Positions 24,301 through 32,251 are shown, counted from the first letter of the stretch. The stretch is DNA of 64,000 nucleotides from VAZQ01 sp036557705 (GCA_036557705.1 DATBHB010000118.1:62001-126000); one strand, 5' to 3'. The notes: generated by a model from the sequence alone, not told the origin. Translations and numbers: made by a program.

Positions 24301-26403
24301 GGCAATGTGCTCAAGCAGAACGCCACCGAGGTCGAGCGCACCCTGCTCGGCCTGAGCGCTGAGATTGCGCGCGATTTCGTGGGCAAGGCCGAGCACATCA
24401 CGACAGCCGTCAGCGCTCGGCACGCCGAGTTGACCCGTTTGCTCGACGAGAAATCAAGCGGACTTGTCGCGGCGTTCGGCGATAAGAGCCTGGAACTCGC
24501 GAACGAGGTCAGCCGGGTCACTGAGAATGCCGTGAAGGCGATCGAAGCGAAGGGCTTTACCTTCACCCGCACCATGATGGACAACAGCGAGCAGATCGCG
24601 TGCCTGATTAACGAGGCGAGCGAGGCTGCGACCGCTGCGGTTGTCCGCTCGATTTCGGAAATGCATACAAACAGCAAGACCGCTACCGAGAATACGAGCT
24701 CGGCGGTCGCACGCTCGATCAAGGACCTGCAGGACAGCGCCGATGCCGCCGCCAAGGCCGCATCGTCGACGGTAACGTCCAGTTTGCGGGAGTTTCAGGA
24801 GCAGACCCATTCGGCGGTGGAGACTTCAAAACAGACCGCCTCCAGCGCCGTATCCGAGATGCTCGAGACACACGCGCGGCTGCGCTCCGACACAACGGCG
24901 CTGTTCGAGCGGCTGCGGGAATCCAATATCCTGCTGCAGGAGGTCTTGAGCGGTGCTCATGAGAACATGGGCCAGCTCGAGACGACGCTCTCCGCGCGGG
25001 TCACGGATTTTGTTTCTGCGATGACCGAGGTCGTGGAGAAGACCGGGACAGTCAGCTCGGAACTCATTGCGCAGCTCTCAAACTTCCAGGAGAGCGGCAA
25101 CAAGATGGCGGCCGAGTTGGGGCAGCTTACGACTCAGTTCGACTCGCACGGCCGTTCCCTCGCGGAGGCTGTGTCGCTGATCGACCGCAGCAACCGCCGT
25201 ACCGAGGGCGCTCTGGCCGAACGCACGGAAGGGCTCAACATGCTCATCGGTACCCTCGACAACAAAGCGGGCGAATTGGAAACCCGGCTGACCCGGTTCT
25301 CCACACTGCTCGACCAGTCGCTCGAAGGGGCATCGGAACGGGCGCGCGAAGTGGCGCGCCTGATCGCCGAGTCCACCAATCAGGGATCGCAGGCGATATC
25401 GGAAAATTTCGAGGCAATGCGCCAGAATGCCGACGAACAATACCGGCGCACGGCCGACGCGATGCGCAGCGTCTATGAGCAGGCAACCGGCGATACGCGT
25501 TCCATGTTCGACGAAACCGCACAGCGTTTTACGGAAATGATCGAGGGCCTCAAGCAAATGGCCGCGGAAATGCAGCAGGAGGTAGAGGCGACTCGCGCCG
25601 AGCTGCGCAAGGGCATCTTCGAACTGCCGCAGGAGACGGCCGAGAGCGCTGCACAGATGCGGCGCGTGATCGTCGACCAGATCGAGGCGCTTGCCGAGCT
25701 CAACCGCATCGTCGCCCGCCACGGCCGCAACCTCGACACCGCGGAGCCGGCGCGCCGTCCCGAACCGGCGGAGGCACTCGCGCAGCCCCGCCGCGACGTC
25801 ATCCTGGGGAATGGCAGTGCGGTGCGGTCCGAATCGAGCCGCGGCCGGCTCGACCTTGCTTCGCTGAGTTCGTCACCTCTGCCAACGCGCCGGGCCGAAC
25901 CGCCTTCGCTGACGTCCACTTCGGCCGCTAGCCGCACCGGCTGGCTTTCCGACCTGCTCACACGCGCGTCGCAGGATGCGAGCGAGCCGGTACACGACTT
26001 GACGGCGCGCGAGCCGACTGCGCGCGATGCACTCCCGGAGACCTCCCGCAGCGAGCGGCAAACGATGGAGTCGCTCGACTCGCTTGCGGTCGACATTGCA
26101 CGCATGATCGACCACGAAGCTGCCGCCGAGCTGTGGGAGCGCTATAAGCGCGGCGAGCACAACGTGTTCACGCGCAAGCTCTACACCATGCAGGGCCAGC
26201 GGACGTTTGACGAGATTCGCCGGAAATATCGCAACGACCAGGAATTCATGCAGACCGTCGATCACTATATCGCGGAATTCGAACGCCTGCTGGACGAAGT
26301 GTCGCGCGACGACAACGGACAAGTGGTGGCGCGCACCTATCTCACGTCGGAGACCGGCAAGGTCTATACGATGCTTGCGCATGCGGCAGGGCGATTCGAA
26401 TAA
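21388..26403 (+). CDS. Giant membrane-anchored coiled-coil protein, candidate growth pole ring (GPR/RgsE-like)
   Basis: 1671 residues from ATG at 21388 (GCGAGG upstream; an ATG at 21361 would add nine residues). Residues 1-105 are polar, then two membrane segments (about 109-131 and 145-170), then about 1300 residues of almost continuous amphipathic helix with apolipoprotein-like repeats built on RLEQL, AxxRIxxH, STTxxxxxRLEQL. About residues 1450-1560 are Pro/Ser-rich, followed by a conserved folded C-terminus (about 1562-1671, DIARMIDHEAAAELWERYKR to SETGKVYTMLAHAAGRF). This layout matches the growth-pole-ring proteins of Agrobacterium and RgsE of Sinorhizobium, which form rings at the growing pole. 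Orthology is inferred from architecture and that C-terminus. A 139-residue segment is repeated in tandem (codons near 23824 and 24241). Confidence 0.8.
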   Translation: MANTPKKMKDPTEAALSAIQDALHVREDDQWGASPPAGTGQATADADDTAPEAPWPGLRTKSFAKTDMFEGSASLPEESSTRRRAANDDRESIGSILRSIQRRPEKTSYILASIFAAVWVVGGFVISWLYLPDLQAALGPTGLTAPVLAVLGGIYLAPVLFFYVLAHMAVRSQEMRLIAQSMAEVAMRLAEPETVARESIVTVGQAIRREVAAIGDGVERALARAAELETLVANEVSALEHAYNDNEVRIRALLQDLGSQRDTLVGQADQIRDAINSIHLDLGQDISQISQLVGDQVNDAARRITHTLAEKGEHITRALAHAGDSMISQLGERGGDLLERLEQTGSSTAEAIAQASDRLTATLNFKTDHIGDEFTEIAANLQHMMSVRLDRVADGFSQKSAAVLDLMTGRTQQLTELVVETGNHLADAIANRVEEVHTSLKTTGDSLVLDLSLRGGDVVNKLEQTGMRIADTIVQRGNRATDTFRESAEQLAEMIGSRGEAVREMLATRLQAFEDMFNYGGSELAERIARDSTTLGNLITRHLGEFDRTVKTYGGEMVERLSERTDEITTAIRNYLENFDTRVSTKSAEVTTSLDQQFVRFHDALDGRVQNLNESLGARLVDVSKTITDGGKEIVGQLDKRISDVTAVINVRGAKLVDTLGAKIEDIDKALGARAMEIAGSIDSRIGRFEELLLGRAEAVAKEIETRSKAAADLIGQRTNELSSSIKSHAGEAERSLTELAVSTTEVIGSRLEQLHNAIRTSTSEVERSIGGLATSTTTVVTARLEQLSQAIKTNAGEAERSLAQLASTTTTAIRSSAEDAERSLTGMSTGVNNALKQNAGEIERTLHSLGAEVAGSFIGKAEEITAAVSSRQTELIRVLDEKSAGLLSVLGERSLHLSDEVSRATSGAQRALSDLTSSLTELASTTTNAVRTSAQEAGRSLTEAASTTTNAIRSTAQDAERSLSGMSTGVGNVLKQNATEVERTLLGLSAEIARDFVGKAEHITTAVSARHAELTRLLDEKSSGLVAAFGDKSLELANEVSRVTENAVKAIEAKGFTFTRTMMDNSEQIACLINEASEAATAAVVRSISEMHTNSKTATENTSSAVARSIKDLQDSADAAAKAASSTVTSSLREFQEQTHSAVETSKQTASSAVSEMLETHARLRSDTTALFERLRESNILLQEVLSGAHENMGQLETTLSARVTDFVSAMTEVVEKTGTVSSELIAQLSNFQESGNKMAAELGQLTTQFDSHGRSLAEAVSLIDRSNRRTEGALAERTEGLNMLIGTLDNKAGELETRLTRFSTLLDQSLEGASERAREVARLIAESTNQGSQAISENFEAMRQNADEQYRRTADAMRSVYEQATGDTRSMFDETAQRFTEMIEGLKQMAAEMQQEVEATRAELRKGIFELPQETAESAAQMRRVIVDQIEALAELNRIVARHGRNLDTAEPARRPEPAEALAQPRRDVILGNGSAVRSESSRGRLDLASLSSSPLPTRRAEPPSLTSTSAASRTGWLSDLLTRASQDASEPVHDLTAREPTARDALPETSRSERQTMESLDSLAVDIARMIDHEAAAELWERYKRGEHNVFTRKLYTMQGQRTFDEIRRKYRNDQEFMQTVDHYIAEFERLLDEVSRDDNGQVVARTYLTSETGKVYTMLAHAAGRFE
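23815..24650 (+). repeat. Internal 417-bp tandem duplication in the giant gene
   Basis: The residues around AIRSSAEDAERSLTGMSTGV (codon at 23824) recur as AIRSTAQDAERSLSGMSTGV at codon 24241, exactly 417 bp (139 codons) later, and similarity continues through LDEKSAGLLSVLGERSL against LDEKSSGLVAAFGDKSL. The copies have diverged at the DNA level, so this is an old duplication in an open reading frame. Edges are approximate. Confidence 0.8.
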
Positions 26404-26411
26404 CAGAAAAC

Positions 26412-26496
26412 AGAGGACGGAGGACGGAGGACGGGGACGGATCGGCAACTTGCCGTGTCCGCCATCTGTTCTCGGTAATCTGTCGTCTGCCTTCTG
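26412..26496. repeat. GAGGACG tandem heptamer with inverted partner
   Basis: GAGGACG is repeated three times (26413-26433) and continues into GGGACGG. The following bases CCGTGTCCGCCATCTGTT and TCTGTCGTCTGCCTTCTG are an imperfect inverse of the left part. This fills the entire 93-bp gap between the giant protein and the epimerase gene. Confidence 0.6.
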
Positions 26497-27474
26497 ATGC
26501 GCTCGCTTTCGGTTCGCATCGAGCGCTGGCCCATTGCCGGTTCGTTTACGATCAGCCGCGGCGCCAAAACCGAAGCTGCCGTCATCGTCGCTGAAATTGC
26601 TGACGGCGACCACCGCGGCCGTGGCGAGTGCGTGCCCTACGCCCGATATGGGGAGACGCTCCAAGGCGTAGCCGACGCAATCATGGCGATGAGCCGCGTT
26701 TCACGCGGACTAGATCGCCTTGGGCTCCAGGAGGCGATTGGTCCGGGCGCCGCGCGCAATGCAGTCGATTGCGCGCTGTGGGATTTGGCGGCAAAGCAAA
26801 GCGGCGAGCCGGTACATCGGCTGGCCGGCCTGCCGGCTCCGGCACCGGTCACCACCGCCTATACGATCTCGCTTGCGGCGCCCGAACTGATGGCGGTGCA
26901 AGCCGCCGAGGCAGCCGCACGCCCTCTCCTCAAAGTGAAGCTTGGCGCGGCCGGAGATGCGGCCCGCATCGCAGCGGTGCGAAGGGCAGCGCCGAACGCA
27001 GAACTCATCGTCGATGCCAACGAAGGCTGGTCGGCCGAAATGCTGTCCGAAAATCTTGCAGCGTGCGCGCAGGCGGGTGTTACGCTGATCGAACAGCCGT
27101 TACCCGCCGGCGGCGACGATATTCTGGCCAGAATTCGGCACCCCGTGCCGCTGTGTGCGGACGAAAGCGTGCATGCTCGCCCTTCGCTTGACGCTCTTCG
27201 CGACAAGTACGAAGCCGTCAATATCAAGCTGGACAAGGCCGGGGGACTGACCGAAGCGCTGGCGACCGCCGCGGAGGCGCAACGCCTGGGGTTCGTGGTG
27301 ATGGTTGGATCGATGGTCGCGACCTCACTGGCAGTCGCGCCGGCTGTGCTCGTGGCGCAGCGTGCAAGCCTTGTCGATCTTGACGGTCCGTTGCTGCTGG
27401 AGCGCGATCGGCCGCGCGGGCTTCGTTACGACGGCAGCCTGGTTTACCCAGCGACACCGGCGCTCTGGGGGTAG
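26497..27474 (+). CDS. Dipeptide epimerase (L-Ala-D/L-Glu epimerase-type, enolase superfamily)
   Basis: 325 residues. The acid/base lysines are Lys146/Lys148 in LKVKLG and Lys244 in VNIKLDK; the Mg ligands are Asp173 (DANEGW), Glu199 (EQPLP) and Asp222 (CADESVH). This set, plus the capping domain start RIERWPIAGSFTISRG, matches the dipeptide-epimerase branch of the muconate cycloisomerase subgroup. It interconverts L-Ala-D-Glu and L-Ala-L-Glu, a step in recycling murein peptides in the cytoplasm. ATG at 26497 directly follows a repeat; no strong ribosome-binding site is visible. Position after the possible pole-growth protein is suggestive but not proof of joint function. Confidence 0.9.
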   Translation: MRSLSVRIERWPIAGSFTISRGAKTEAAVIVAEIADGDHRGRGECVPYARYGETLQGVADAIMAMSRVSRGLDRLGLQEAIGPGAARNAVDCALWDLAAKQSGEPVHRLAGLPAPAPVTTAYTISLAAPELMAVQAAEAAARPLLKVKLGAAGDAARIAAVRRAAPNAELIVDANEGWSAEMLSENLAACAQAGVTLIEQPLPAGGDDILARIRHPVPLCADESVHARPSLDALRDKYEAVNIKLDKAGGLTEALATAAEAQRLGFVVMVGSMVATSLAVAPAVLVAQRASLVDLDGPLLLERDRPRGLRYDGSLVYPATPALWG

Positions 27475-27641
27475 CAACCGGGTAGGTAAATTAATACGGT
27501 TTTAACCCGTCGGCGCGTTGACTGGCGTGTTGTCATCGACGGTCGTCAGCAGCGAGTAAATTTAATGTAAAGGGGGCTTTTCCTCTGGCCGATTATATGG
27601 CTTAAAGATTTTCGCTGGATGCGGCATAAGAGGGAAATCCC

Positions 27642-28073
27642 ATGCGAGTGAGTTCGGTCCTGGTCGGCGTCGCTGCGGCGGCAATTGCATTTTCGTCTGC
27701 TGGCGCAACCGTGCGAATCGTCAATGATGCAGGGGGACAGATCGGTCCCTATCTCGACCACCTCTCTCAGTTGCGCAACTCCGGCGAACGCGTGGTCATT
27801 GACGGCCCTTGCCTGTCGGCCTGCACCATGATCCTCGGCGTGATCCCTCGGGACCGCATCTGCGTCACCAGTCGGGCGCAGCTCGGTTTTCACGCGGCCT
27901 GGAATCCGGGCATTGATGGACGGCCGGTAACCAGCCGTGGCGGAACCGAATTGCTGATGGAAGTCTATCCGCCGAATGTGAAGCGTTGGATTGCGCGCAA
28001 AGGCGGCCTCACTCCGCACATGGTCTATCTACGCGGCCGCGAACTCCAATCGATGTATCAGCCCTGCCAATAA
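27642..28073 (+). CDS. Exported ClpP/crotonase-fold-like protein
   Basis: 143 residues with GAGGG upstream. Residues 1-23 form a signal peptide ending SAGA. The mature part contains VVIDGPCLSACTMILGVI, in which SACT would correspond to the Ser of a ClpP/crotonase-type fold, and QLGFHAAWNPG, in which the His would be its partner; both patterns are seen in periplasmic proteins of COG3904. Two further cysteines (PRDRICV and the final YQPCQ) may form disulfides. A peptidase role is inference only. It ends one base before the convergent small gene on the other strand, with no terminator between. Confidence 0.75.
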   Translation: MRVSSVLVGVAAAAIAFSSAGATVRIVNDAGGQIGPYLDHLSQLRNSGERVVIDGPCLSACTMILGVIPRDRICVTSRAQLGFHAAWNPGIDGRPVTSRGGTELLMEVYPPNVKRWIARKGGLTPHMVYLRGRELQSMYQPCQ

Positions 28074-28074
28074 T

Positions 28075-28347
28075 TCAAATCAGTCGCAGGTCGTCATCGG
28101 GCACGAGCTGGCTTTCGGGCAGCAAGTCGTAATTTTGTCGCAGTTGATCGGCGAGGCCAGCGCAAATCTCTCGGCATGCCGCCGGAGCCGTGCCGCCCGG
28201 CGCGTGGATATCCGTCACCTCCCAGCTCCGGCCATCGGCGCTCTCGCCCACGGTAACCGCAGTGATGCCGTCGCAGAGAGCGTATCGGCGTAGTTCGAGC
28301 AGAAGCAGGCGCTCGAGGTGCGATGCCGTCTTGAGGCGCCGATTCAT
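28075..28347 (-). CDS. Small hypothetical protein, second gene after threonine dehydratase
   Basis: 90 residues. The start codon directly follows the stop of the dehydratase gene (TGAATG), so translation is probably coupled. The sequence has an N-terminal charged helix (HLERLLLLELRRYALCDG), a beta segment with ADGRSWEVTDIHAPGG, a cysteine in ACREICAG, and an acidic end DDDLRLI. No known domain is recognised. A regulatory role for the neighbouring enzyme is possible, given the coupling, but nothing in the sequence shows it. Confidence 0.75.
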   Translation of the reverse strand: MNRRLKTASHLERLLLLELRRYALCDGITAVTVGESADGRSWEVTDIHAPGGTAPAACREICAGLADQLRQNYDLLPESQLVPDDDLRLI

Positions 28348-29340
28348 TCACGCCACCAGCCGATAAAACAGGTCGGCATCGACATTGCCGCCCGACAGGA
28401 CCGCGACTGCGACCTTGCCGGCGACGGCGATCTTTCCTGACATCAACGTCGCGAGCGCGACCGCGCCGCCAGGCTCCACGACAAGCTTCAATTCGCGAAA
28501 CGCGAAGGCGACCGCCGCCGCCACTTCGGCTTCGCTGGCAACCACTCCTTCGCCCACGAGCGCGCGGTTGATCTCGAAGGTGAGTTCGCCCGGCGTGCGC
28601 GCCATCAGAGCGTCGCAGATAGTCCCGCTCAGCGCCGCGTTGGCCTCGCGCCGGCCGCTGCGAAACGAGCGCGCATGATCGTCGAACCCGGCGGGCTCGG
28701 CGGTATAGAGCTTCGCCTGCGGCACGCGAGCCTTCACGGCAAGCGCAATTCCAGCGGTCAGACCGCCGCCTGACGCCGTTACCACGACAGCATCGGGTGC
28801 GAGGCCAAGCGTCTCGAGATCCTCGACGATTTCCCGCCCGGCGGTACCCTGTCCGGCAATGATTTGTGGGTCATCGTACGGCGGCACCAGCACGGCGTCG
28901 CGGCGCGCAACGAGGGCGCGGGCGATCACCTCGCGATCCTCATGGACGCGATCGTAGAGGACTATTTCAGCGCCGAGCGCGGCGGTACGCTCGCGCTTGG
29001 CGCGGGGCGCGTCTGACGGCATGACGATGACCGCAGGCATTCCCAGAAGACGCGCTGCGGCCGCCACCCCTTGCGCGTGATTACCGGACGAATAAGCCAC
29101 GACACCGCCGGCGCGGCGCGCTGCGGGGATCTGAGCGAGCTTATTGTAGGCCCCGCGGAACTTGAACGATCCGGTGCGCTGTAACGTCTCGGCTTTGAGA
29201 AAGACACGGGCGCCGGTGAGGTAATCGAGAACCGGCGAGGCCACCAGTGGGGTGCGCAGCGCCACGCCGGAAAGGCGCACTGCCGCGGCATCGACATCGG
29301 CGGCCGTCGGGAGCGCTGGCGCGGAGGCGGTGGATTGCAC
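28348..29340 (-). CDS. Threonine/serine dehydratase, PLP-dependent
   Basis: 330 residues from GTG at 29340. Cofactor lysine is in TGSFKFRGAYNK, PLP-phosphate loop in TASGGGLTAGI, and SSGNHAQGVAAAARLLG is the family signature. The short form, without an ACT domain, matches catabolic threonine dehydratases and serine racemases; the reaction is threonine to 2-oxobutanoate plus ammonia, or the serine equivalent. The open frame continues 700 nt upstream through the divergent SDR gene, which is clearly spurious. ATG at 29388 would add 16 unlike residues; both starts lack a good site. It is coupled to the small gene downstream. SDR family gene starts 94 bp away on the other strand. Confidence 0.9.
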   Translation of the reverse strand: MQSTASAPALPTAADVDAAAVRLSGVALRTPLVASPVLDYLTGARVFLKAETLQRTGSFKFRGAYNKLAQIPAARRAGGVVAYSSGNHAQGVAAAARLLGMPAVIVMPSDAPRAKRERTAALGAEIVLYDRVHEDREVIARALVARRDAVLVPPYDDPQIIAGQGTAGREIVEDLETLGLAPDAVVVTASGGGLTAGIALAVKARVPQAKLYTAEPAGFDDHARSFRSGRREANAALSGTICDALMARTPGELTFEINRALVGEGVVASEAEVAAAVAFAFRELKLVVEPGGAVALATLMSGKIAVAGKVAVAVLSGGNVDADLFYRLVA

Positions 29341-29434
29341 CAGGACACGGTAGCGCCGCCGGCCCCCGCGCGGCAAGCTGGAGCACATTCCGCTCGGGTC
29401 GTAGGTAAACGCCAAGCTCAAGGAGAAAGCGCCC

Positions 29435-30214
29435 ATGGATCTCGGAATCGCCGGCCGCAAGGCAATCATCTGCGCGTCGAGCCGTGGGCTCGGGCGCGCC
29501 TGCGCACAGGCGCTTGCGCAGGCTGGCTGCGAGATCGTGATCAACGGGCTCGATCCGGCGAGACTCGACGCTACAGCGTCCGAGCTTCGTGAGGCGACCG
29601 GCGCCCGGGTGACCGCCGTGGCGGCCGACGTAGCGAGTCCGGAAGGCCAAGCGGCGCTGTTTGCCGCGTGTCCGCAGCCCGACATTCTCGTTAACAACAA
29701 TGCCGGACCGCCGCCCCGTGAACTGCGAGAGCTGACCCGGGAGAAGATTCTTGACGGCGTGATCGCCAACATGGTTGTGGCGATCGAACTCATCCAGAGG
29801 GCGATCGAGCCCATGATCGCGCGACGCTTCGGCCGCATCGTCAATATCACTTCGGGCACTGTGAAGCTGCCGCAGGCCGGCCTCGATCTCTCCTCGGGCG
29901 CCCGCGGCGGCTTGAGTATTTTTGTTGCTGGGGTCGCGCGCCAAGTGGCGGACAAGAACGTTACAATCAATAACCTTCTGCCCGGCGCATTCGAAACCGA
30001 CCGGCTGCGAACCGTGTTGACGGGTGCGGCAAAGCGCAAGGGGATCAGCTACGAGCAAGCCAAGGCGGAGCGGATCGCCTCGATTCCGGCCAAGCGGCTC
30101 GGCGAGCCGGCCGAGTTCGGCGCCGCCTGCGCCTTCCTGTGCTCGGTCCAGGCCGGCTTTATCACCGGGCAGAATCTCCTGGTCGACGGCGGCGCATTTC
30201 CTGGCGCGTTGTGA
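29435..30214 (+). CDS. Non-canonical SDR (ketoacyl-reductase-like, lacks standard Tyr/Lys)
   Basis: 259 residues, ATG with GGAGAAAG upstream. Glycine loop is ASSRGLGRA instead of TGxxxGIG, then NNNAGPPP, Ser in NITSGTVKLP. Where YxxxK should follow, the sequence is LDLSSGARGGLS, so both the catalytic tyrosine and lysine are replaced. It therefore resembles the CDD group BKR_like_SDR_like, described as having imperfect NAD-binding and catalytic motifs. The rest of the fold (PGAFETDRLR, AGFITGQNLLVDGG) is normal. A redox reaction is doubtful or uses other residues; the substrate is unknown. It ends one base before the convergent thiD gene. Confidence 0.88.
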   Translation: MDLGIAGRKAIICASSRGLGRACAQALAQAGCEIVINGLDPARLDATASELREATGARVTAVAADVASPEGQAALFAACPQPDILVNNNAGPPPRELRELTREKILDGVIANMVVAIELIQRAIEPMIARRFGRIVNITSGTVKLPQAGLDLSSGARGGLSIFVAGVARQVADKNVTINNLLPGAFETDRLRTVLTGAAKRKGISYEQAKAERIASIPAKRLGEPAEFGAACAFLCSVQAGFITGQNLLVDGGAFPGAL

Positions 30215-30215
30215 A

Positions 30216-31016
30216 TCACCACCATTCATGAAAATGATGCACCGGATTGCGGCCGCTGCCGATTTTGACTCGACCCGAAGCCGCAATGGCCCCGGTTATA
30301 TAAGCCTTCGCGGCACGCGCGGCGCCGACAAGATCCGCCCCCTTTGCGAGAAACGCCGCGATCGCCGAGGACAAGGCGCAGCCCGTGCCGTGGATGTCTG
30401 AGTTCGCAATTCGCGGCGCGGGGAGGCGCGTCATTGAAGCCGGCTCAACGAGGAGATCCACGCTTTCTGCGCCCTGCCCATGGCCCCCCTTGATCAGCAC
30501 CGCTTTGGCGCCGAACTTGATCAACTGCTCGGCCTGGGCGCGCATTTCTCCCTCGTCCTTCGCCAAACTCCAATCGAGAAGCATGGCCGCCTCCGGCAGA
30601 TTTGGCGTAATCACGAGGGCGCGCGGAATGAGTGTGCGCTTGAGCGCCTCGGTGGCCCCGCTGGCGAGCAGCCGGTCCCCGGAACTTGAGACCATGACCG
30701 GGTCGAGCACCACCCTGCCCTGCCGCCAGCGATCGAGGCCATCCGCCACTGCCTCGATCACGGCGGCTTGCGACAGCATTCCAACCTTCACCGCATTCAC
30801 GTGCAGATCGGAAAAGACTGCATCCATTTGCGCGGCGACAAAATCGGCCGGCACATCGTTAATAGCGGCGACGCGCCTGGTGTTCTGGGCAGTGAGTGCG
30901 GTGACCACCGACGCTCCGTAGACACCGAGCGCTGCAAAGGTCTTGAGGTCGGCCTGGATGCCCGCGCCGCCTCCGGAGTCGGAGCCGGCGATCGTCACAG
31001 CAATCGGGACAGTCAT
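30216..31016 (-). CDS. thiD: Hydroxymethylpyrimidine (phospho)kinase ThiD
   Basis: 266 residues. MTVPIAVTIAGSDSGGGAGI carries the substrate loop, followed by TALTAQNT, VGMLSQA, VVLDPVMVSSSG and the anion-hole motif DIHGTGCALSSAIAA with catalytic Asp/Cys near 210. It phosphorylates hydroxymethylpyrimidine and its phosphate for thiamine synthesis, in the cytoplasm. It starts two bases after the thiE stop (TGACGATG), so the two genes form a translationally coupled operon, thiE first. The length is normal. No TPP riboswitch was found upstream of thiE. Confidence 0.95.
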   Translation of the reverse strand: MTVPIAVTIAGSDSGGGAGIQADLKTFAALGVYGASVVTALTAQNTRRVAAINDVPADFVAAQMDAVFSDLHVNAVKVGMLSQAAVIEAVADGLDRWRQGRVVLDPVMVSSSGDRLLASGATEALKRTLIPRALVITPNLPEAAMLLDWSLAKDEGEMRAQAEQLIKFGAKAVLIKGGHGQGAESVDLLVEPASMTRLPAPRIANSDIHGTGCALSSAIAAFLAKGADLVGAARAAKAYITGAIAASGRVKIGSGRNPVHHFHEWW

Positions 31017-31018
31017 CG

Positions 31019-31699
31019 TCAGGCCTTTGCAGCAAGCGCGCCATCGATGACGGCGCGCAGATCGCGCGCGGCGTTTTCCGGATTTGAGGCAAGCGAGAGC
31101 GCCGAGATAAGTGCTACGCCGTCCACACCCGCCGCAATGACTGCACCCGCATTGGTCGCGTCGATTCCGGCAATGGCGCACAACGGCAGGTCTGGACGGC
31201 GGCGGCGGAATACCTGTGCGATGGCACGCAGGCCCTCTATGCCGACAGGCGGGTCCGGATTGTTCTTCGAAGTCGTCGCGAATACGCCGCCGATCGCCGC
31301 GTAATCGAGCAAATCGACCGGCGCCGCCTCGGCCTGCGCCAGGGTTTTGACCGAGAGACCGATAACGCCGTCGCCGGCCAAGAGCCGCCGCGCATCCGCG
31401 ATGGTCATGTCGTCCTGCCCGAGATGCACGCCGTCCGCCCCGGCCGCGAGCGCCACATCCACTCGGTCGTTGATCAGGAGCGGAACGCCAAACGGCGTGA
31501 GCTTTGCCTTGATGGTCCGGGCCGCCTCGATCATCGCACGTGTGTCGCCGTGCTTGTCGCGCAGTTGCACCAGGGTAGCGCCCCCGCCGGCAACGAACGA
31601 AGCGAGATCGGGCAGTCCGCGCCCGCCAGCACGTGCCGGGTCCACGATTGCGTAAAGCCGAACGTCTGGCTTGCAATCCCGGGATTTCGGGGTGTTCAT
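31019..31699 (-). CDS. thiE: Thiamine phosphate synthase ThiE
   Basis: 226 residues from ATG at 31699; the extension further upstream has no family similarity. VQLRDKHGDTR, LLINDRVDVALAAGADGVHL, GQDDM, GLSVKTLAQA, YAAIGGVFATTSKN, AIAGIDATNA and VDGVALISAL are all ThiE landmarks around the pyrophosphate and thiazole sites. It joins HMP-PP with the thiazole phosphate to make thiamine phosphate. The canonical 'GVF-T-TK' motif here has SKNNP instead of TKN-P-G. It is first gene of the thiE-thiD operon; its upstream 300 bp contains no riboswitch consensus. Confidence 0.94.
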   Translation of the reverse strand: MNTPKSRDCKPDVRLYAIVDPARAGGRGLPDLASFVAGGGATLVQLRDKHGDTRAMIEAARTIKAKLTPFGVPLLINDRVDVALAAGADGVHLGQDDMTIADARRLLAGDGVIGLSVKTLAQAEAAPVDLLDYAAIGGVFATTSKNNPDPPVGIEGLRAIAQVFRRRRPDLPLCAIAGIDATNAGAVIAAGVDGVALISALSLASNPENAARDLRAVIDGALAAKA

Positions 31700-31975
31700 G
31701 GCGCTGTCTAGTCCGAGGTCTCTGAGACGGCAACCGAGAAGAAGAACACAGCTGTTGTAGGCCGGATTGAGCGGCGCGTTCACGCAGTCACCCATATGAT
31801 AGGCGAGTCGCGCCCCGAAATCCGGCGCGGCCGAACGGCTCCACCGGCTTGGCCCCTGGATTGCAGGATCGCGCCGCGACGTGCGGCCCTGCGGCGCGTG
31901 TAGCCGCATGATCGTGCAATGCAGGCTACGGGCCTATCTCTCGCTGCTCGATAGAAAGCCGCCGATTCCTGTCTT

Positions 31976-31998
31976 ACTATCCGCTGTTCGCTATTCAA
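31976..31998. repeat. TTCGCTATTC-type intergenic repeat (short copy)
   Basis: TATCCGCTGTTCGCTATTCA is the inverse of the AGCGAACAGCGAATAGTGAA stretch at 32252-32271. It ends at the start-codon region of the AsnC-type gene. Confidence 0.5.
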
Positions 31999-32012
31999 TG
32001 TCGGAGGCGCGC

Positions 32013-32249
32013 ATGGTCCCTTTCTTCGTTCAGATCAAATGTCATCTCGGCAAGGCCTACGAGGTCGCGAACAAACTTGCCGATGCTGAGATTGCCTCCG
32101 AAATCTATTCAACTGCTGGCGACTTCGACCTGCTGGCGAAATTCTATGTCGAGCCCGGTACCGATATCGGCCATTTCGTGACCGAGAAGGTGCAGACGAT
32201 TGCTGGGATCGCAGACACGCGGACGATCATTACGTTCAAAGCTTTTTGA
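32013..32249 (+). CDS. Stand-alone Lrp/AsnC ligand-binding (RAM) domain protein
   Basis: 78 residues. ATG at 32013 has GGAGG six bases before it. The sequence MVPFFVQIKCHLGKAYEVAN to GDFDLLAKFYVEPGTDIG to KVQTIAGIADTRTIITFKAF covers one complete beta-alpha-beta-beta-alpha-beta RAM domain, and the DNA-binding helix-turn-helix of Lrp is absent. Such SA-RAM proteins form dimers or octamers and bind amino acids or other small metabolites. It may work as a heteromeric partner of full Lrp proteins encoded elsewhere. Flanked by TTCGCTATTC repeats. No truncated helix-turn-helix remnant is seen upstream. Confidence 0.88.
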   Translation: MVPFFVQIKCHLGKAYEVANKLADAEIASEIYSTAGDFDLLAKFYVEPGTDIGHFVTEKVQTIAGIADTRTIITFKAF

Positions 32250-32251
32250 GA

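Noticed and set aside
28348..30039. 563-residue version of the threonine dehydratase
   Set aside because: The first 230 codons run antisense through the SDR gene and have no family similarity.
31700..31900. TPP riboswitch upstream of thiE
   Set aside because: A CTGAGA occurs near 31722 but on the wrong strand, and no ACGGGGTGC or ATGCCAGCG-like partner was found.
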